From Flavobacterium suaedae (GTDB lineage Bacteria > Bacteroidota > Bacteroidia > Flavobacteriales > Flavobacteriaceae), in contig NZ_BMJE01000002.1 in assembly GCF_014642915.1 (NCBI RefSeq), positions 62,001 through 126,000 on the forward strand: a stretch of DNA of 64,000 bases, written 5' to 3'. Numbering within the stretch: position 1 is the stretch's first letter; every line of letters starts with the position of its first letter. The notes under the pieces are model-generated. The model had not been told where the DNA came from, did no database searches, and saw only the letters and a list, made by a program, of their open reading frames with translations. The translations under genes and the position numbers were made by a program. Below are positions 33,939 through 43,547 of the stretch, one piece after another.

Positions 33939-35117
33939 CTATTTAAAAGCTGCATGCCCTGTAACATCCATACCTGTTATTAACAGGTGAATGTCGTGTG
34001 TACCTTCATAAGTAATAACACTTTCTAAGTTCATCATGTGGCGCATTATAGAGTATTCTCCTGTTATACCCATACCGCCTAACATTTGGCGTGCTTCACG
34101 TGCTATAGTAAGAGCCATATCTACATTGTTTCTCTTAGCCATAGATATTTGTGCTGTTGTTGCTTTACCTTCATTTCTTAATACACCAAGTCTCCATGTT
34201 AATAACTGCGCTTTAGTGATTTCGGTAATCATTTCAGCAAGTTTCTTTTGCTGTAATTGTGTAGCGGCAATAGGTTTATCAAACTGTACGCGCTCTTTAG
34301 CATAACGTAGAGCAGTATCGTAACAATCCATAGCTGCACCTATAGCACCCCATGCAATACCGTAACGGGCAGAGTCAAGACAGCCAAGTGGTGCTCCTAA
34401 ACCTGTTTTGTTTGGTAATAGGTTTTCTTTAGGAACTTTTACATTATCAAAAATAAGTTCTCCGGTAGCCGAAGCTCTTAAAGACCATTTATTATGTGTT
34501 TCAGGAGTAGTAAAGCCTTCCATACCACGCTCTACTATAAGCCCGTGTATTCTTCCTTCTTCATTTTTTGCCCATACTACAGCTACATCAGCAAACGGTG
34601 CATTACTAATCCACATTTTAGCACCATTAAGTAAATAATGGTCACCCATATCTTTATAATTAGTAATCATACCACCCGGGTTAGAACCGTAATCAGGTTC
34701 TGTAAGACCGAAACAACCCATAAATTCACCTGAAGCTAACTTAGGTAAGTATTTTTTACGTTGCTCTTCGGTACCGTATTTCCATATTGGGTACATTACT
34801 AATGATGATTGCACTGATGCTGTAGAACGTACACCGCTGTCACCTCGTTCTATTTCCTGCATTATAAGTCCGTAAGAAATCTGGTCCAAACCTGCGCCAC
34901 CATATTCTTCCGGAATGTAAGGACCAAAAGCACCAATATCGGCAAGTCCTTTTATTATTTGTGTAGGAAATTCAGCCTTTTGGGCATAGTCTTCTATAAT
35001 AGGCGATACTTCACGTTTTACCCACTCGCGGGCAGCGTCGCGTACCATTTTGTGCTCATCAGTTAATAATTCATCTAAATTATAATAGTCAGGAGCCTGA
35101 AAAAGATCGGGTTTCAT
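33939..35117 (-). CDS. acyl-CoA dehydrogenase, glutaryl-CoA dehydrogenase-like
   Basis: A 392-residue FAD-dependent acyl-CoA dehydrogenase. Motifs are FGPYIPEEYGGAGLDQISYG, GCFGLTEPDYGSNPGGM (flavin and substrate region), KMWISNAPFADV, and the catalytic-base region SVITYEGTHDIHLLITG near the C-terminus. The MGCFGLTEP and YEGTHDIH contexts are those of glutaryl-CoA dehydrogenase, which oxidises and decarboxylates glutaryl-CoA to crotonyl-CoA in lysine degradation. The saccharopine dehydrogenase-like gene at 2995 would fit the same pathway. Another short-chain substrate is possible. Monocistronic. Confidence 0.88.
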   Translation of the reverse strand: MKPDLFQAPDYYNLDELLTDEHKMVRDAAREWVKREVSPIIEDYAQKAEFPTQIIKGLADIGAFGPYIPEEYGGAGLDQISYGLIMQEIERGDSGVRSTASVQSSLVMYPIWKYGTEEQRKKYLPKLASGEFMGCFGLTEPDYGSNPGGMITNYKDMGDHYLLNGAKMWISNAPFADVAVVWAKNEEGRIHGLIVERGMEGFTTPETHNKWSLRASATGELIFDNVKVPKENLLPNKTGLGAPLGCLDSARYGIAWGAIGAAMDCYDTALRYAKERVQFDKPIAATQLQQKKLAEMITEITKAQLLTWRLGVLRNEGKATTAQISMAKRNNVDMALTIAREARQMLGGMGITGEYSIMRHMMNLESVITYEGTHDIHLLITGMDVTGHAAFK

Positions 35118-35140
35118 TGTTGTTTATTTTTAGGTAGCAA

Positions 35141-35148
35141 CAAAAGTA
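35141..35148 (-). promoter_or_regulatory. -7 element of the acyl-CoA dehydrogenase gene
   Basis: TACTTTTG on the minus strand, 24 bases upstream of the ATG. Confidence 0.5.
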
Positions 35149-35276
35149 AACAAGAAACCTAACAAATCAATAATAATTTGTTGTATTTTTTACGGATAAA
35201 CTAAACTGATTAACTATTTGCGAGCGTTTTATATTAATATATTAGCTGTAATAGTAGTTCAACTAAAAAATATGTA

Positions 35277-36242
35277 ATGAAAAAGAAGTTTATTTTATCT
35301 TTTTTCTTCCTGTTTATTTTATATGTGCAAGCGCAACAAATAACCATATCCCTAAAGGATTCCCTAACTAATAAACCTGTGTCTTTCGCAACAATTTTGT
35401 TAGTTCAGGATGATAAGCATTTTTATGCTGATTATTGTAATGAAGAAGGTGTTATTACTATTGAAGAAAATAGAAGTTTTGATGCTGTTACTTTTTCTTG
35501 TGTTGGATATAAGGATAAAACCATTACTAAGGAAAAATTAAAGAAGAGCGTTGTTTATCTAACTCCGGAAAGTTACCAGTTAGATGAAGTGGTTATTACA
35601 AATAAAAAGGTAATAGATACCCTTTTATTGGGAGAACTTAAAGAAAAAAAGAAGGGCGTATTGCCATTATATATTCAAAATGAGGTAGCCGTTTTTTTTA
35701 AAAATGATTTTGAGAGGGATGTGGCTTTAAAAACCTTTCTATTTAAAACATGGCGAATAAAATATAAGACGGCTATTCGATTGCGATTATATAAAAAAAG
35801 AATATTTAAGACTTATCATCTTTCACCCAATGATCCTGAAAAAAAGAAAAATTATTATAATACGGTTATTCCCGGAGAGGATTTGTTAGGAGAAAATATA
35901 ATAATCTATCTTGACCCGCAAAAAAAGGAAATAATTGAAGTTGATTTTTCTCAATATAATATACCAATACCTAAAGGAGGTGTTTTCATAAGCGTGGAAT
36001 GTTTGGGTTATTATGATGAAAATGGTAATGCAATTAATCCTGATAAGAATAAGTTGTCAGAATTAGAGATGCATACTACAACTGTTGATAATTATTGTAT
36101 TAAATATACTAATATTACTAGGTTTTGGGTGAATGAAAATCAGCACTATAAAATTGATTATAAATATATTAATAATAAGGAAGCACCTAGAAATGTTTTA
36201 AGATCACCTACTTTTGGGTTAAAGGTTGTGAGGTTGGAGTAG
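35277..36242 (+). CDS. secreted protein with carboxypeptidase-regulatory-like domain
   Basis: A 321-residue exported protein. It has a signal peptide (residues 1-19, ...LYVQAQQ), a carboxypeptidase D regulatory-like beta-sandwich (ISLKDSLTNKPVSFATILLV to VVYLTPESYQLDEVVI, about residues 23-108), and a C-terminal region rich in Lys, Tyr and Asn without known motifs. Unlike TonB receptors, which use the same N-domain, there is no plug or barrel. The base composition is more A+T-rich than its neighbours. It ends 1 base before the convergent trmN6 stop, with no terminator between. Function unknown. Confidence 0.75.
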   Translation: MKKKFILSFFFLFILYVQAQQITISLKDSLTNKPVSFATILLVQDDKHFYADYCNEEGVITIEENRSFDAVTFSCVGYKDKTITKEKLKKSVVYLTPESYQLDEVVITNKKVIDTLLLGELKEKKKGVLPLYIQNEVAVFFKNDFERDVALKTFLFKTWRIKYKTAIRLRLYKKRIFKTYHLSPNDPEKKKNYYNTVIPGEDLLGENIIIYLDPQKKEIIEVDFSQYNIPIPKGGVFISVECLGYYDENGNAINPDKNKLSELEMHTTTVDNYCIKYTNITRFWVNENQHYKIDYKYINNKEAPRNVLRSPTFGLKVVRLE

Positions 36243-36243
36243 C

Positions 36244-36966
36244 TTACATTTTTAAGTAAAAATCTTTTGTTAAGGCAGTATATTCAGGAGTGTATTGGTG
36301 GCGGGCTATTTCTACTATTAGCTCGTCTTCAATAATAGTGTCAGGTTTTTGAAACTTAAAAGCGATAAGGCTACGCTTTATTGCTGTTTCTGGTGTGCCT
36401 TTTACTTTTGTAATTTTGTATGGGTATAATGAAAATCCTTGTGCTATTTTTATAAAATTTTCTTCTTCCTTATAAGGTATAACTACTGCAAACACTCCGT
36501 ATTCTCTATTTAATAATAAGGATGCTGATTCTGCAAGTTCCTCAAAAGGCATAGCGAATGAAAATCGGGCTTTGTCTCTTTCAGTATTACCGGAAGTGTA
36601 ATCTTCACTATAAAAAGGCGGGTTCGATACTATTATGTCATATTTTTCCTCGTCCTGCATTTCATCAGTAAATTCATCCAGTCCTGCATGGTAGCAGAAA
36701 AGGCGGTCACCCCAAGGGCTATTTTCAAAGTTTTCTACAGCTTGTTCGTAAGCGTTGTCTTCAACTTCCAAGGCATCTATCAATTCAGCATTTGTGCGTT
36801 GTGCTAACATTAAAGCAATTAAGCCTGTGCCGGCACCTATATCCAGTATGCTGAAAGGTTGGTTGTCTATAGGGGTCCAAGCGCCAAGTAAAACGCCGTC
36901 GGTACCTACCTTCATAGCACATTTGTCTTGCTCTATATTGAATTGTTTGAATTGAAATGTAGACAT
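36244..36966 (-). CDS. trmN6: tRNA1(Val) (adenine(37)-N6)-methyltransferase-like
   Basis: A 240-residue SAM-dependent methyltransferase. The start MSTFQFKQFNIEQDKCAMKV (36966) fits the family. It contains the SAM-binding ILDIGAGTGLIALMLAQR (about residues 41-58) and the N6-adenine NPPF motif in IIVSNPPFYSED (about residue 120). The family modifies A37 of tRNA-Val; close paralogues modify other RNA or protein substrates. It is the last gene of the rpsP-rimM-trmN6 run (56 bases after rimM). The frame open to 37044 would extend into the rimM gene and is rejected. Confidence 0.85.
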   Translation of the reverse strand: MSTFQFKQFNIEQDKCAMKVGTDGVLLGAWTPIDNQPFSILDIGAGTGLIALMLAQRTNAELIDALEVEDNAYEQAVENFENSPWGDRLFCYHAGLDEFTDEMQDEEKYDIIVSNPPFYSEDYTSGNTERDKARFSFAMPFEELAESASLLLNREYGVFAVVIPYKEEENFIKIAQGFSLYPYKITKVKGTPETAIKRSLIAFKFQKPDTIIEDELIVEIARHQYTPEYTALTKDFYLKM

Positions 36967-37021
36967 GCTGATTTTTATTTTCAGCAAATATACTATTTCT
37001 ATGGTATGGAGTGTGGGTAGA

Positions 37022-37552
37022 TTAATTTTCCAAATAAAGGTCAACTAATCCTTCAGGAGTATTAAGGATGATTTTTTTATTATCTCTGTCTACTTTAATA
37101 ATAAAATCATCTATCATAGGTATAAGGATTTCTATATCTCCTTTTATTATTTCAAAAAGTGGTTGTGCAGAGCTGTCGTTAACACCTATTATAGTTCCTA
37201 CAGTTCCAAGGCGTTGGTCTTCTGCTTCAAACCCTATAATTTCATGGTAATAAAATTTATTACCTTCCAGTTTGGGTAAGAATTTTAAAGGGAGGTATAA
37301 TTCGCAGCCCAGTATTCTGTCAGCAGCTTCTTCGCTGTCAATATCTTCAAAGCGAATACGTAAAAAGTCATTTTTATGGAGTTGACTTTTTTCAATAAAA
37401 AAAGGAACCAAGTGTTTGTGTATTTCAACAAACACTGATTCCAGTTTTTCGTATAGTTCCGGCTCATCAGTATCTAAGTAAGCCAGTACCTCACCCTTAT
37501 AGCTATATTTTTTTGCGATTTTACCTAAATAGAAGCATTCTTCTTTATGCAT
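37022..37552 (-). CDS. rimM: ribosome maturation factor RimM
   Basis: A 176-residue 30S assembly factor that binds S19 and helps mature the 3' part of 16S rRNA. It has the N-terminal RimM beta-barrel (FYLGKIAKKYSYKGEVLAYLD) and the C-terminal PRC-like domain (YYHEIIGFEAEDQRLGTVGTIIGV, then ILIPMIDDFIIKVD). The order rpsP-rimM is the usual ribosomal arrangement; here the gap to rpsP is 16 bases. The typical downstream trmD-rplS genes are replaced by trmN6. Confidence 0.93.
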   Translation of the reverse strand: MHKEECFYLGKIAKKYSYKGEVLAYLDTDEPELYEKLESVFVEIHKHLVPFFIEKSQLHKNDFLRIRFEDIDSEEAADRILGCELYLPLKFLPKLEGNKFYYHEIIGFEAEDQRLGTVGTIIGVNDSSAQPLFEIIKGDIEILIPMIDDFIIKVDRDNKKIILNTPEGLVDLYLEN

Positions 37553-37568
37553 AATCGCAAAAGTTAAA

Positions 37569-38114
37569 TTAAGCTTGGGTTTCTTCGTTGTTTTCTTCCG
37601 TAGCTGTTTCTTCGCTTTCGTTTGCAGCTTCCTCTTCGGTAGCAGCAGCGTTAGCTTCTTCTTCAGCTTGTTTAGCAGCAGCTATACGGTCTTCGTTAAC
37701 TTTTCTTTCCGCTTCAAGTGCTTTAGCCTTAGCATCAGCTTTCACTTTGTCTAAACCTTCAACTTTAGCATTTACTTTGTTAGTTTTTTCTTCTAACCAA
37801 GCTTCAAATTTAGCGTCAGCTTGTTCTTGTGTTAAAGCTCCTTTACGAACTCCACCATCAAGGTGATGCTTTAATAAAGCTCCTTTATAAGAAAGGATTC
37901 CTCTTGCAGTATCTGTTGGCTGTGCACCATTGTGTAGCCATTTTACAGCTCCATCAACATTTAAGTCGATAGTTGCAGGATTAGTGTTAGGATTGTAAGT
38001 TCCTAGTTTTTCAAGGAATTTACCATCTCTTTTAGAACGGCTGTCTGCCGCTACTACCCAGTAAAAAGGTTTTCCTTTTTTACCGTGTCTTTGTAATCTG
38101 ATTCTTACAGGCAT
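37569..38114 (-). CDS. rpsP: 30S ribosomal protein S16 with long Ala/Glu-rich tail
   Basis: A 181-residue S16. The conserved core (MPVRIRLQRHGKKGKPFYWVVAADSR to about residue 85) is followed by about 95 residues rich in Ala, Lys and Glu (EAERKVNEDRIAAAKQAEE and onward). Such a tail is usual in Bacteroidota and absent in E. coli S16 (about 82 residues); it is probably disordered. It leads the rpsP-rimM-trmN6 operon. A -7 element at 38163-38170 and a leader hairpin (38133-38147) precede it. Confidence 0.95.
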   Translation of the reverse strand: MPVRIRLQRHGKKGKPFYWVVAADSRSKRDGKFLEKLGTYNPNTNPATIDLNVDGAVKWLHNGAQPTDTARGILSYKGALLKHHLDGGVRKGALTQEQADAKFEAWLEEKTNKVNAKVEGLDKVKADAKAKALEAERKVNEDRIAAAKQAEEEANAAATEEEAANESEETATEENNEETQA

Positions 38115-38132
38115 AATCTTTAGATTAAAATT

Positions 38133-38147
38133 GAGGTTCCCGACCTC
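38133..38147 (-). promoter_or_regulatory. leader hairpin of the rpsP operon
   Basis: GAGGT / ACCTC stem with a 5-base loop in the 5' untranslated region, about 18 bases before the start codon. It is a possible site of ribosomal-protein feedback; inference only. Confidence 0.35.
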
Positions 38148-38162
38148 TGTTAATTAAGGGTG

Positions 38163-38170
38163 CAAATATA
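38163..38170 (-). promoter_or_regulatory. -7 element of the rpsP operon
   Basis: TATATTTG on the minus strand, 49 bases upstream of the ATG. Confidence 0.5.
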
Positions 38171-38344
38171 AGAAAGTTTGTTAGATTAGCGTTTAAATAG
38201 AAAGATTTTAATAGTTTTTGTGCTTGGAATTTTCAGATTATTAATTTTTATTGTGATTTCTCTTATTTATACTAGGATATATTCCATAAAAAACTATTTT
38301 TGTCGTTACAAAAAAATTGATTTACCTTTTTCTAATTATATATA

Positions 38345-38827
38345 ATGATGAAAAAACTGTTATCACTTATAGTGTTGTTGACCATTTTTAGCTCTTGCGA
38401 AGAAGATATAAAGTTTAATACTCCCGCAGTTCAAGGGATTAAAGATAACGAGTTGTGGAAGGCAATAGAATATAGTGCTAGAATATCAAATGGTAATGTG
38501 TTAACTATTGAGGCTGACAATGGTTTTGAAACTGTTGTTTTAAGAACAAGTGATTATACTCCGGGTTCATCATACGAATTAGGGGTTGATGATATTAATA
38601 AGGCAACTTATTCTCTGGAAGCTGATGGTGTTTCTTTACAATATCAAACAGGCACAGGTATAGGTGATGGGCTTATAGAAATAAGTGATAAACCGGGAGA
38701 GACAAATTTTGAACAAGGGTATATTTCTGGAACTTTTCGATTTAATGCTGTCAATAGTTTAAATAACACAGTGAACTTTCAGAGAGGTTTCTTTTATAAA
38801 GTGCCTATAGTAGAGACTACTCCTTAA
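38345..38827 (+). CDS. DUF6252 lipoprotein
   Basis: A 160-residue lipoprotein with signal MMKKLLSLIVLLTIFSSC (lipobox FSSC, Cys at 18) followed by EEDIKFNTPAVQGIKDNELWKA. The VQG-x-K-D-x-x-x-W-K-A motif and the later GTFRFNA region are typical of the DUF6252 beta-rich family of Flavobacteriia. The function is unknown; it probably sits at the outer membrane. It is a single-gene unit ended by the terminator at 38851-38879. Confidence 0.75.
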   Translation: MMKKLLSLIVLLTIFSSCEEDIKFNTPAVQGIKDNELWKAIEYSARISNGNVLTIEADNGFETVVLRTSDYTPGSSYELGVDDINKATYSLEADGVSLQYQTGTGIGDGLIEISDKPGETNFEQGYISGTFRFNAVNSLNNTVNFQRGFFYKVPIVETTP

Positions 38828-38850
38828 TATATACGAATAAAACATAAATA

Positions 38851-38879
38851 AAAAAGCCTTGCACATGCAAGGCTTTTTT
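38851..38879 (+). terminator. terminator of the DUF6252 gene
   Basis: Perfect AAAAAGCCTTGCA / TGCAAGGCTTTTT hairpin. Confidence 0.9.
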
Positions 38880-38910
38880 ATTTTGATAACTTTATTACTT
38901 GTAAAAAATG

Positions 38911-38918
38911 TATTTTTG
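38911..38918 (+). promoter_or_regulatory. -7 element of dnaE
   Basis: TATTTTTG, 55 bases before the ATG at 38974. A TTG at 38883-38885 is a weak -33 candidate with long spacing. Confidence 0.45.
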
Positions 38919-38973
38919 TAGCTAGACTATGTGTAGTTGTAATTCTTTATAATTTCCAAACCCTAAGCTTGTT

Positions 38974-41900
38974 ATGTACTTGATATTTGATACTGAAACG
39001 ACTGGATTACCCAAGCGTTGGGATGCACCAATTACTGATACTGAAAACTGGCCTCGCTGTATACAGATTGCATGGCAATTGCATGATGAAATGGGCAATC
39101 TTATAGAGCATCAGGATTATTTAATAAAACCTGAAGGCTTTAATATACCATATGACTCTGAAAGGATACACGGTATTTCTACTGAGCTTGCACAGGAAGA
39201 AGGTGTGCCATTGCAGGAGGTACTGGCTAAGTTTAATGCTGCAATAGCCAAATCAAAGTTTATAGTAGGGCAAAATGTAGGTTTTGATGTTAATATAATG
39301 GGCTGTGAATTTTACAGACATGATGTAGAATCTCCGCTTGCATCAAAAAGGGTATTGGATACCTGTACAGAGGTTACAGCTGAGTTACTCCGTTTACCCG
39401 GAGGTCGTGGAGGTAAGTTTAAGTTACCTACACTTACTGAACTTCATGAATATCTTTTTGGAGAGCCTTTTGCAGAAGCGCACAATGCGACTGCCGATGT
39501 TGAAGCTACTACACGCTGTTTTCTTGAACTTATAAGAAAAGAAGTTTATACTCGTGAAGAACTTGATGTAGAACCGGGTTACTTTACAGAGTTTAGAGAA
39601 GAGAACCCTCAACCTATACAGTTAATAGGGCTTAAGCATATTAACTTAAAGGCGGCTTCTGATGCTATTAGAAAACGTTTACAAAAGTTAAATCAGGATG
39701 ATGATGTAAATGTTCCTACGGAAGAAGAGAAAGAAGAACTTAAAGAGGTTAGTTTCGCTCATTTACATAATCATACTCAGTTTTCGGTACTACAGTCCAC
39801 AATAGCAGTTCCTCAATTGGTAAAAACAGCTGCAAAATATAAAATGCCTGCTGTAGCTATGACGGATCATGCTAACATGATGGGGGCTTTTCAGTTTGTA
39901 AGTAATGTTCTTAATCATAATAAAGAAGCAGAAGAGAAAAACAAAGAAGCTATAGAGAATGGAGAGGAACCGCAAGAGGTAATTATGAAGCCTATTGTTG
40001 GTTGTGAATTTTTTGTTTGTGAGAATCATACTGATAAATCTCGAAAAGATAATGGCTACCAGGTAGTATTACTGGCAAAGAATAAAAAAGGTTATCATAA
40101 TTTGGCTAAAATGTCTTCTATTGCTTACACAGAAGGGTTTTACTATGTACCAAGGATTGATAAGCATGTTATAGAAAAATATAAAGAAGATGTAATTGTG
40201 CTTTCGGGTAACCTATATGGAGAAATACCCAGTAAAGTATTAAACATAGGAGAAAATCAAGCTGAAGAAGCGCTACTATGGTGGAAAGAAACTTTTGGAG
40301 AAGATTTCTATATAGAGCTTATGCGTCATGGTCAGGAAGATGAAGATAGGGTTAATGTATCTCTTATAAAACTTGCAAGAAAGCACGATGTAAAATTAAT
40401 AGCTACTAATAACACCTATTATATAAATAAAGATGATGCTCATGCCCATGATATTTTATTGTGTGTAAAAGATGGTGAAAAACTAGCTACACCTAAAGGT
40501 AGGGGTAGGGGATTTCGTTATGGGTTGCCAAATAATGAGTATTACTTTAAGTCGGGTGATGAAATGAAAAATCTTTTTGAAGATTTACCCGAAGCTATAA
40601 TTAATATACAGGAGATAGTAGATAAAATAGAGGTATTCTCTTTATATAGAGATGTACTGCTGCCTAAGTTTACTATACCTGAAGAATTTTTAGTTGCTGA
40701 GGATAATGAAGATGGGGGCAAACGAGGAGAAAATAAATTTTTAAGACACCTTACTTATGAAGGTGCTAAAAAACGTTATGGAGAAATAACTCCCGAAATA
40801 AGTGAACGTTTAGATTTTGAGCTTCAAACTATAGAAAACACAGGTTATCCCGGGTATTTCCTAATTGTGCAGGATTTTATTGCTGAAGCTCGAAACCTTG
40901 GAGTTTCGGTTGGGCCGGGTCGTGGTTCGGCAGCAGGTTCAGCAGTAGCATATTGTTTAGGTATTACTAATATAGACCCAATAGCTTACGATTTGCTGTT
41001 TGAGCGTTTCCTAAACCCTGACCGTGTGTCGATGCCTGATATTGATATTGACTTTGATGATGAAGGGCGTAGCCGAGTAATGGACTATGTAATTGAAAAA
41101 TATGGGGCAAATCAGGTAGCGCAAATTATTACTTATGGTACTATGGCTGCTAAATCATCTATACGGGATACAGCTCGTGTACTGGATTTACCACTATTTG
41201 AGGCAGATAAGATAGCTAAGCTTATACCTAACATGAAGTTAGCTAAGATATTCAACTTTGATACTGCTTCTTTGCGTGGCGCTCTACGTTCAGAAGAATT
41301 TGAAAAGGTACAGGAACTATTAAACATGTCCGAAGGAGATGGTTTAGAAGCAGAAACGATACAGCAGGCAAAAGTACTTGAAGGTTCATTACGTAATACA
41401 GGTATTCATGCTTGTGGGGTTATAATTACCCCTGATGATATTACCAACTTTGTACCTGTATCTGTAGCTAAAGATTCTGATTTATACGTAACACAGTTTG
41501 ATAACTCGGTAGTAGAAAGTGCAGGGTTATTAAAAATGGACTTCTTAGGGCTTAAAACACTTACCCTTATTAAGGATACTGTTAAACTGGTTAAGTATAA
41601 AAGAGGAATAGATTTAGATCCTGATAATTTCCCTATTGATGACGAAAAGACATATGAACTTTTCCAAAGAGGGGAAACGGTAGGTATATTCCAGTATGAA
41701 TCTCCGGGGATGCAAAAATATATGAAGGAATTAAAACCTACTGTTTTTGCTGACCTTATTGCGATGAATGCTTTGTATAGACCGGGACCACTTGAATATA
41801 TACCAAGTTTTATTCGTAGGAAAAATGGGGAAGAAGAAATAGCTTATGATTTAGATGCTTGTGAAGAATACCTTAAAGAAACATACGGTATTACGGTTTA

Positions 41901-43470
41901 CCAAGAGCAGGTGATGCTTTTATCGCAAAAGCTGGCAGGCTTTACTAAAGGTGAGGCCGATGTGCTCCGTAAGGCGATGGGTAAAAAGCAAAAAGCTGTT
42001 CTTGACAAAATGAAACCAAAATTCATTGAGCAGGCAGCAGAAAAAGGACATGACCCTACGATACTGGAAAAAATATGGAAAGACTGGGAAGCCTTTGCGA
42101 GTTATGCATTTAATAAGTCACACTCTACATGTTATGCATGGGTGGCATACCAAACAGCATATTTGAAAGCACACTACCCAGCAGAATATATGGCTGCTGT
42201 GCTTAGTAACAACATGAATGATATTAAGCAGGTTACTTTCTTTATGGAAGAATGTAGGCGTATGGGGTTACAGGTTTTAGGACCTGATGTAAATGAATCA
42301 TTCTATAAGTTTACAGTAAACGACCAAAATGCAGTACGTTTTGGTATGGGAGCTATAAAAGGAGTAGGTTCCGGGGCGGTAAAAACTATTGTAGAGAACC
42401 GGGAAAAAGAAAAATATAAATCAATATTTGATTTAGCAAAGCGTATTGATTTGCGTGCAGCTAATAAAAAAGCATTCGAAAATTTAGCTTTAGCAGGCGG
42501 TTTTGATTGTTTTACTGATACACACCGTGCCCAGTATTTCCACAATGATGGAGAGAATATGACTTTCTTAGAGAAAGCAATGCGTTATGGTGCTAAATAT
42601 CAGGAAAACGAGAATTCTTCTCAGGTGAGTTTATTTGGTGAGGCGAGTGATGTTCAAATACCTGAACCTGTAGTACCCCCATGTGAAGAATGGAGTACTA
42701 TGGAGAAACTTGCAAAAGAAAAAGAGGTAGTAGGTATTTATATATCAGGGCACCCGTTGGATGATTATAAATTCCAAATGAAATATTTCTGCAATTCTAA
42801 TTTAGAAGCTCTTAAAAACCTAGAACAACATGTTAACAGAAACCTGAGTTTCGGCGGTATTATAAGTAATGTTCAGCATAGAGTGGCTAAAAACGGAAAA
42901 GGTTGGGCTTCTTTCGTACTGGAAGGGTATGATGAGAGCCACGAATTCAGAATTTTCGGAGAGGAATATTTGAAGTTTAGACACTTTTTAGTAGATAATA
43001 ACTATACTTATATAAAAGTTATGGTTCGTGAAGGATGGGTAAATCAGGAAGGCAGAAGAGGAGAACCAAGAATACAGTTTTTAGCCATACAGTATTTACA
43101 GGACGTATTAACAACTTTTGCTAAAAAGCTGGTTATACAGTTTAGTGTAAGTGATTTAAAAGAAAATGTAGTAGAACGATTAAAGCAGTTATTTAAGGTT
43201 AATAAAGGTGAGCATAGTGTAATGTTTGAAGTTATGGAATTGGAAAAAATTACTAAGCAAGTAGCTATGACTAATATGCTAAACGAGCCTGCTGCTGAAT
43301 ATGGAGACCCAAGCGAAGAAACAGAGGTTACAGAAACAGTAATGACTGATGTGGAAGATGTAAAAGTGAAAACTAAGTTAACAATGCCTAGCAGAAAACT
43401 AAAAATTAACATATCCAATGAGTTGCTGTATGAGCTGGAAAAGCTTCAGGTAAATTTCAAATTGAATTAA
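38974..43470 (+). CDS. dnaE: DNA polymerase III alpha subunit with N-terminal proofreading exonuclease
   Basis: A 1498-residue replicative polymerase. It opens with a DnaQ-like DEDDh exonuclease (FDTETTGLP at residues 5-13, VGQNVGFDVNI, AHNATADVEATTR; about 1-190). A PHP domain follows (HLHNHTQFSVLQ at about 263, MTDHANMMGAF), then the polymerase core with GPGRGSAAGSAVAYCLG and the catalytic MPDIDIDFDD, FNKSHSTCYAWVAYQTAYLKAHYP, a helix-hairpin-helix region, and an OB-fold. The domain order exonuclease-PHP-polymerase in a DnaE-type protein is characteristic of Bacteroidota; E. coli DnaE has about 1160 residues and no exonuclease domain. It is transcribed alone. Confidence 0.97.
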   Translation: MYLIFDTETTGLPKRWDAPITDTENWPRCIQIAWQLHDEMGNLIEHQDYLIKPEGFNIPYDSERIHGISTELAQEEGVPLQEVLAKFNAAIAKSKFIVGQNVGFDVNIMGCEFYRHDVESPLASKRVLDTCTEVTAELLRLPGGRGGKFKLPTLTELHEYLFGEPFAEAHNATADVEATTRCFLELIRKEVYTREELDVEPGYFTEFREENPQPIQLIGLKHINLKAASDAIRKRLQKLNQDDDVNVPTEEEKEELKEVSFAHLHNHTQFSVLQSTIAVPQLVKTAAKYKMPAVAMTDHANMMGAFQFVSNVLNHNKEAEEKNKEAIENGEEPQEVIMKPIVGCEFFVCENHTDKSRKDNGYQVVLLAKNKKGYHNLAKMSSIAYTEGFYYVPRIDKHVIEKYKEDVIVLSGNLYGEIPSKVLNIGENQAEEALLWWKETFGEDFYIELMRHGQEDEDRVNVSLIKLARKHDVKLIATNNTYYINKDDAHAHDILLCVKDGEKLATPKGRGRGFRYGLPNNEYYFKSGDEMKNLFEDLPEAIINIQEIVDKIEVFSLYRDVLLPKFTIPEEFLVAEDNEDGGKRGENKFLRHLTYEGAKKRYGEITPEISERLDFELQTIENTGYPGYFLIVQDFIAEARNLGVSVGPGRGSAAGSAVAYCLGITNIDPIAYDLLFERFLNPDRVSMPDIDIDFDDEGRSRVMDYVIEKYGANQVAQIITYGTMAAKSSIRDTARVLDLPLFEADKIAKLIPNMKLAKIFNFDTASLRGALRSEEFEKVQELLNMSEGDGLEAETIQQAKVLEGSLRNTGIHACGVIITPDDITNFVPVSVAKDSDLYVTQFDNSVVESAGLLKMDFLGLKTLTLIKDTVKLVKYKRGIDLDPDNFPIDDEKTYELFQRGETVGIFQYESPGMQKYMKELKPTVFADLIAMNALYRPGPLEYIPSFIRRKNGEEEIAYDLDACEEYLKETYGITVYQEQVMLLSQKLAGFTKGEADVLRKAMGKKQKAVLDKMKPKFIEQAAEKGHDPTILEKIWKDWEAFASYAFNKSHSTCYAWVAYQTAYLKAHYPAEYMAAVLSNNMNDIKQVTFFMEECRRMGLQVLGPDVNESFYKFTVNDQNAVRFGMGAIKGVGSGAVKTIVENREKEKYKSIFDLAKRIDLRAANKKAFENLALAGGFDCFTDTHRAQYFHNDGENMTFLEKAMRYGAKYQENENSSQVSLFGEASDVQIPEPVVPPCEEWSTMEKLAKEKEVVGIYISGHPLDDYKFQMKYFCNSNLEALKNLEQHVNRNLSFGGIISNVQHRVAKNGKGWASFVLEGYDESHEFRIFGEEYLKFRHFLVDNNYTYIKVMVREGWVNQEGRRGEPRIQFLAIQYLQDVLTTFAKKLVIQFSVSDLKENVVERLKQLFKVNKGEHSVMFEVMELEKITKQVAMTNMLNEPAAEYGDPSEETEVTETVMTDVEDVKVKTKLTMPSRKLKINISNELLYELEKLQVNFKLN

Positions 43471-43505
43471 AATTCTTAATAATTTTTATTTATGTTTGTA
43501 TAGTT

Positions 43506-43540
43506 AAATCTAATATATCTTTAACGATTAGATTAGATTT
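43506..43540. other. A/T-rich inverted repeat between dnaE and trxA
   Basis: AAATCTAAT (43506-43514) and ATTAGATTT (43532-43540) form a 9-bp stem with a 17-base loop. It may be a weak dnaE terminator or a trxA regulatory site. Confidence 0.35.
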
Positions 43541-43547
43541 TAATGCC

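Noticed and set aside
37588..37866. 92-codon plus-strand frame across rpsP
   Set aside because: It is the Ser/Ala-rich antisense shadow of the Ala/Glu-rich tail of S16.
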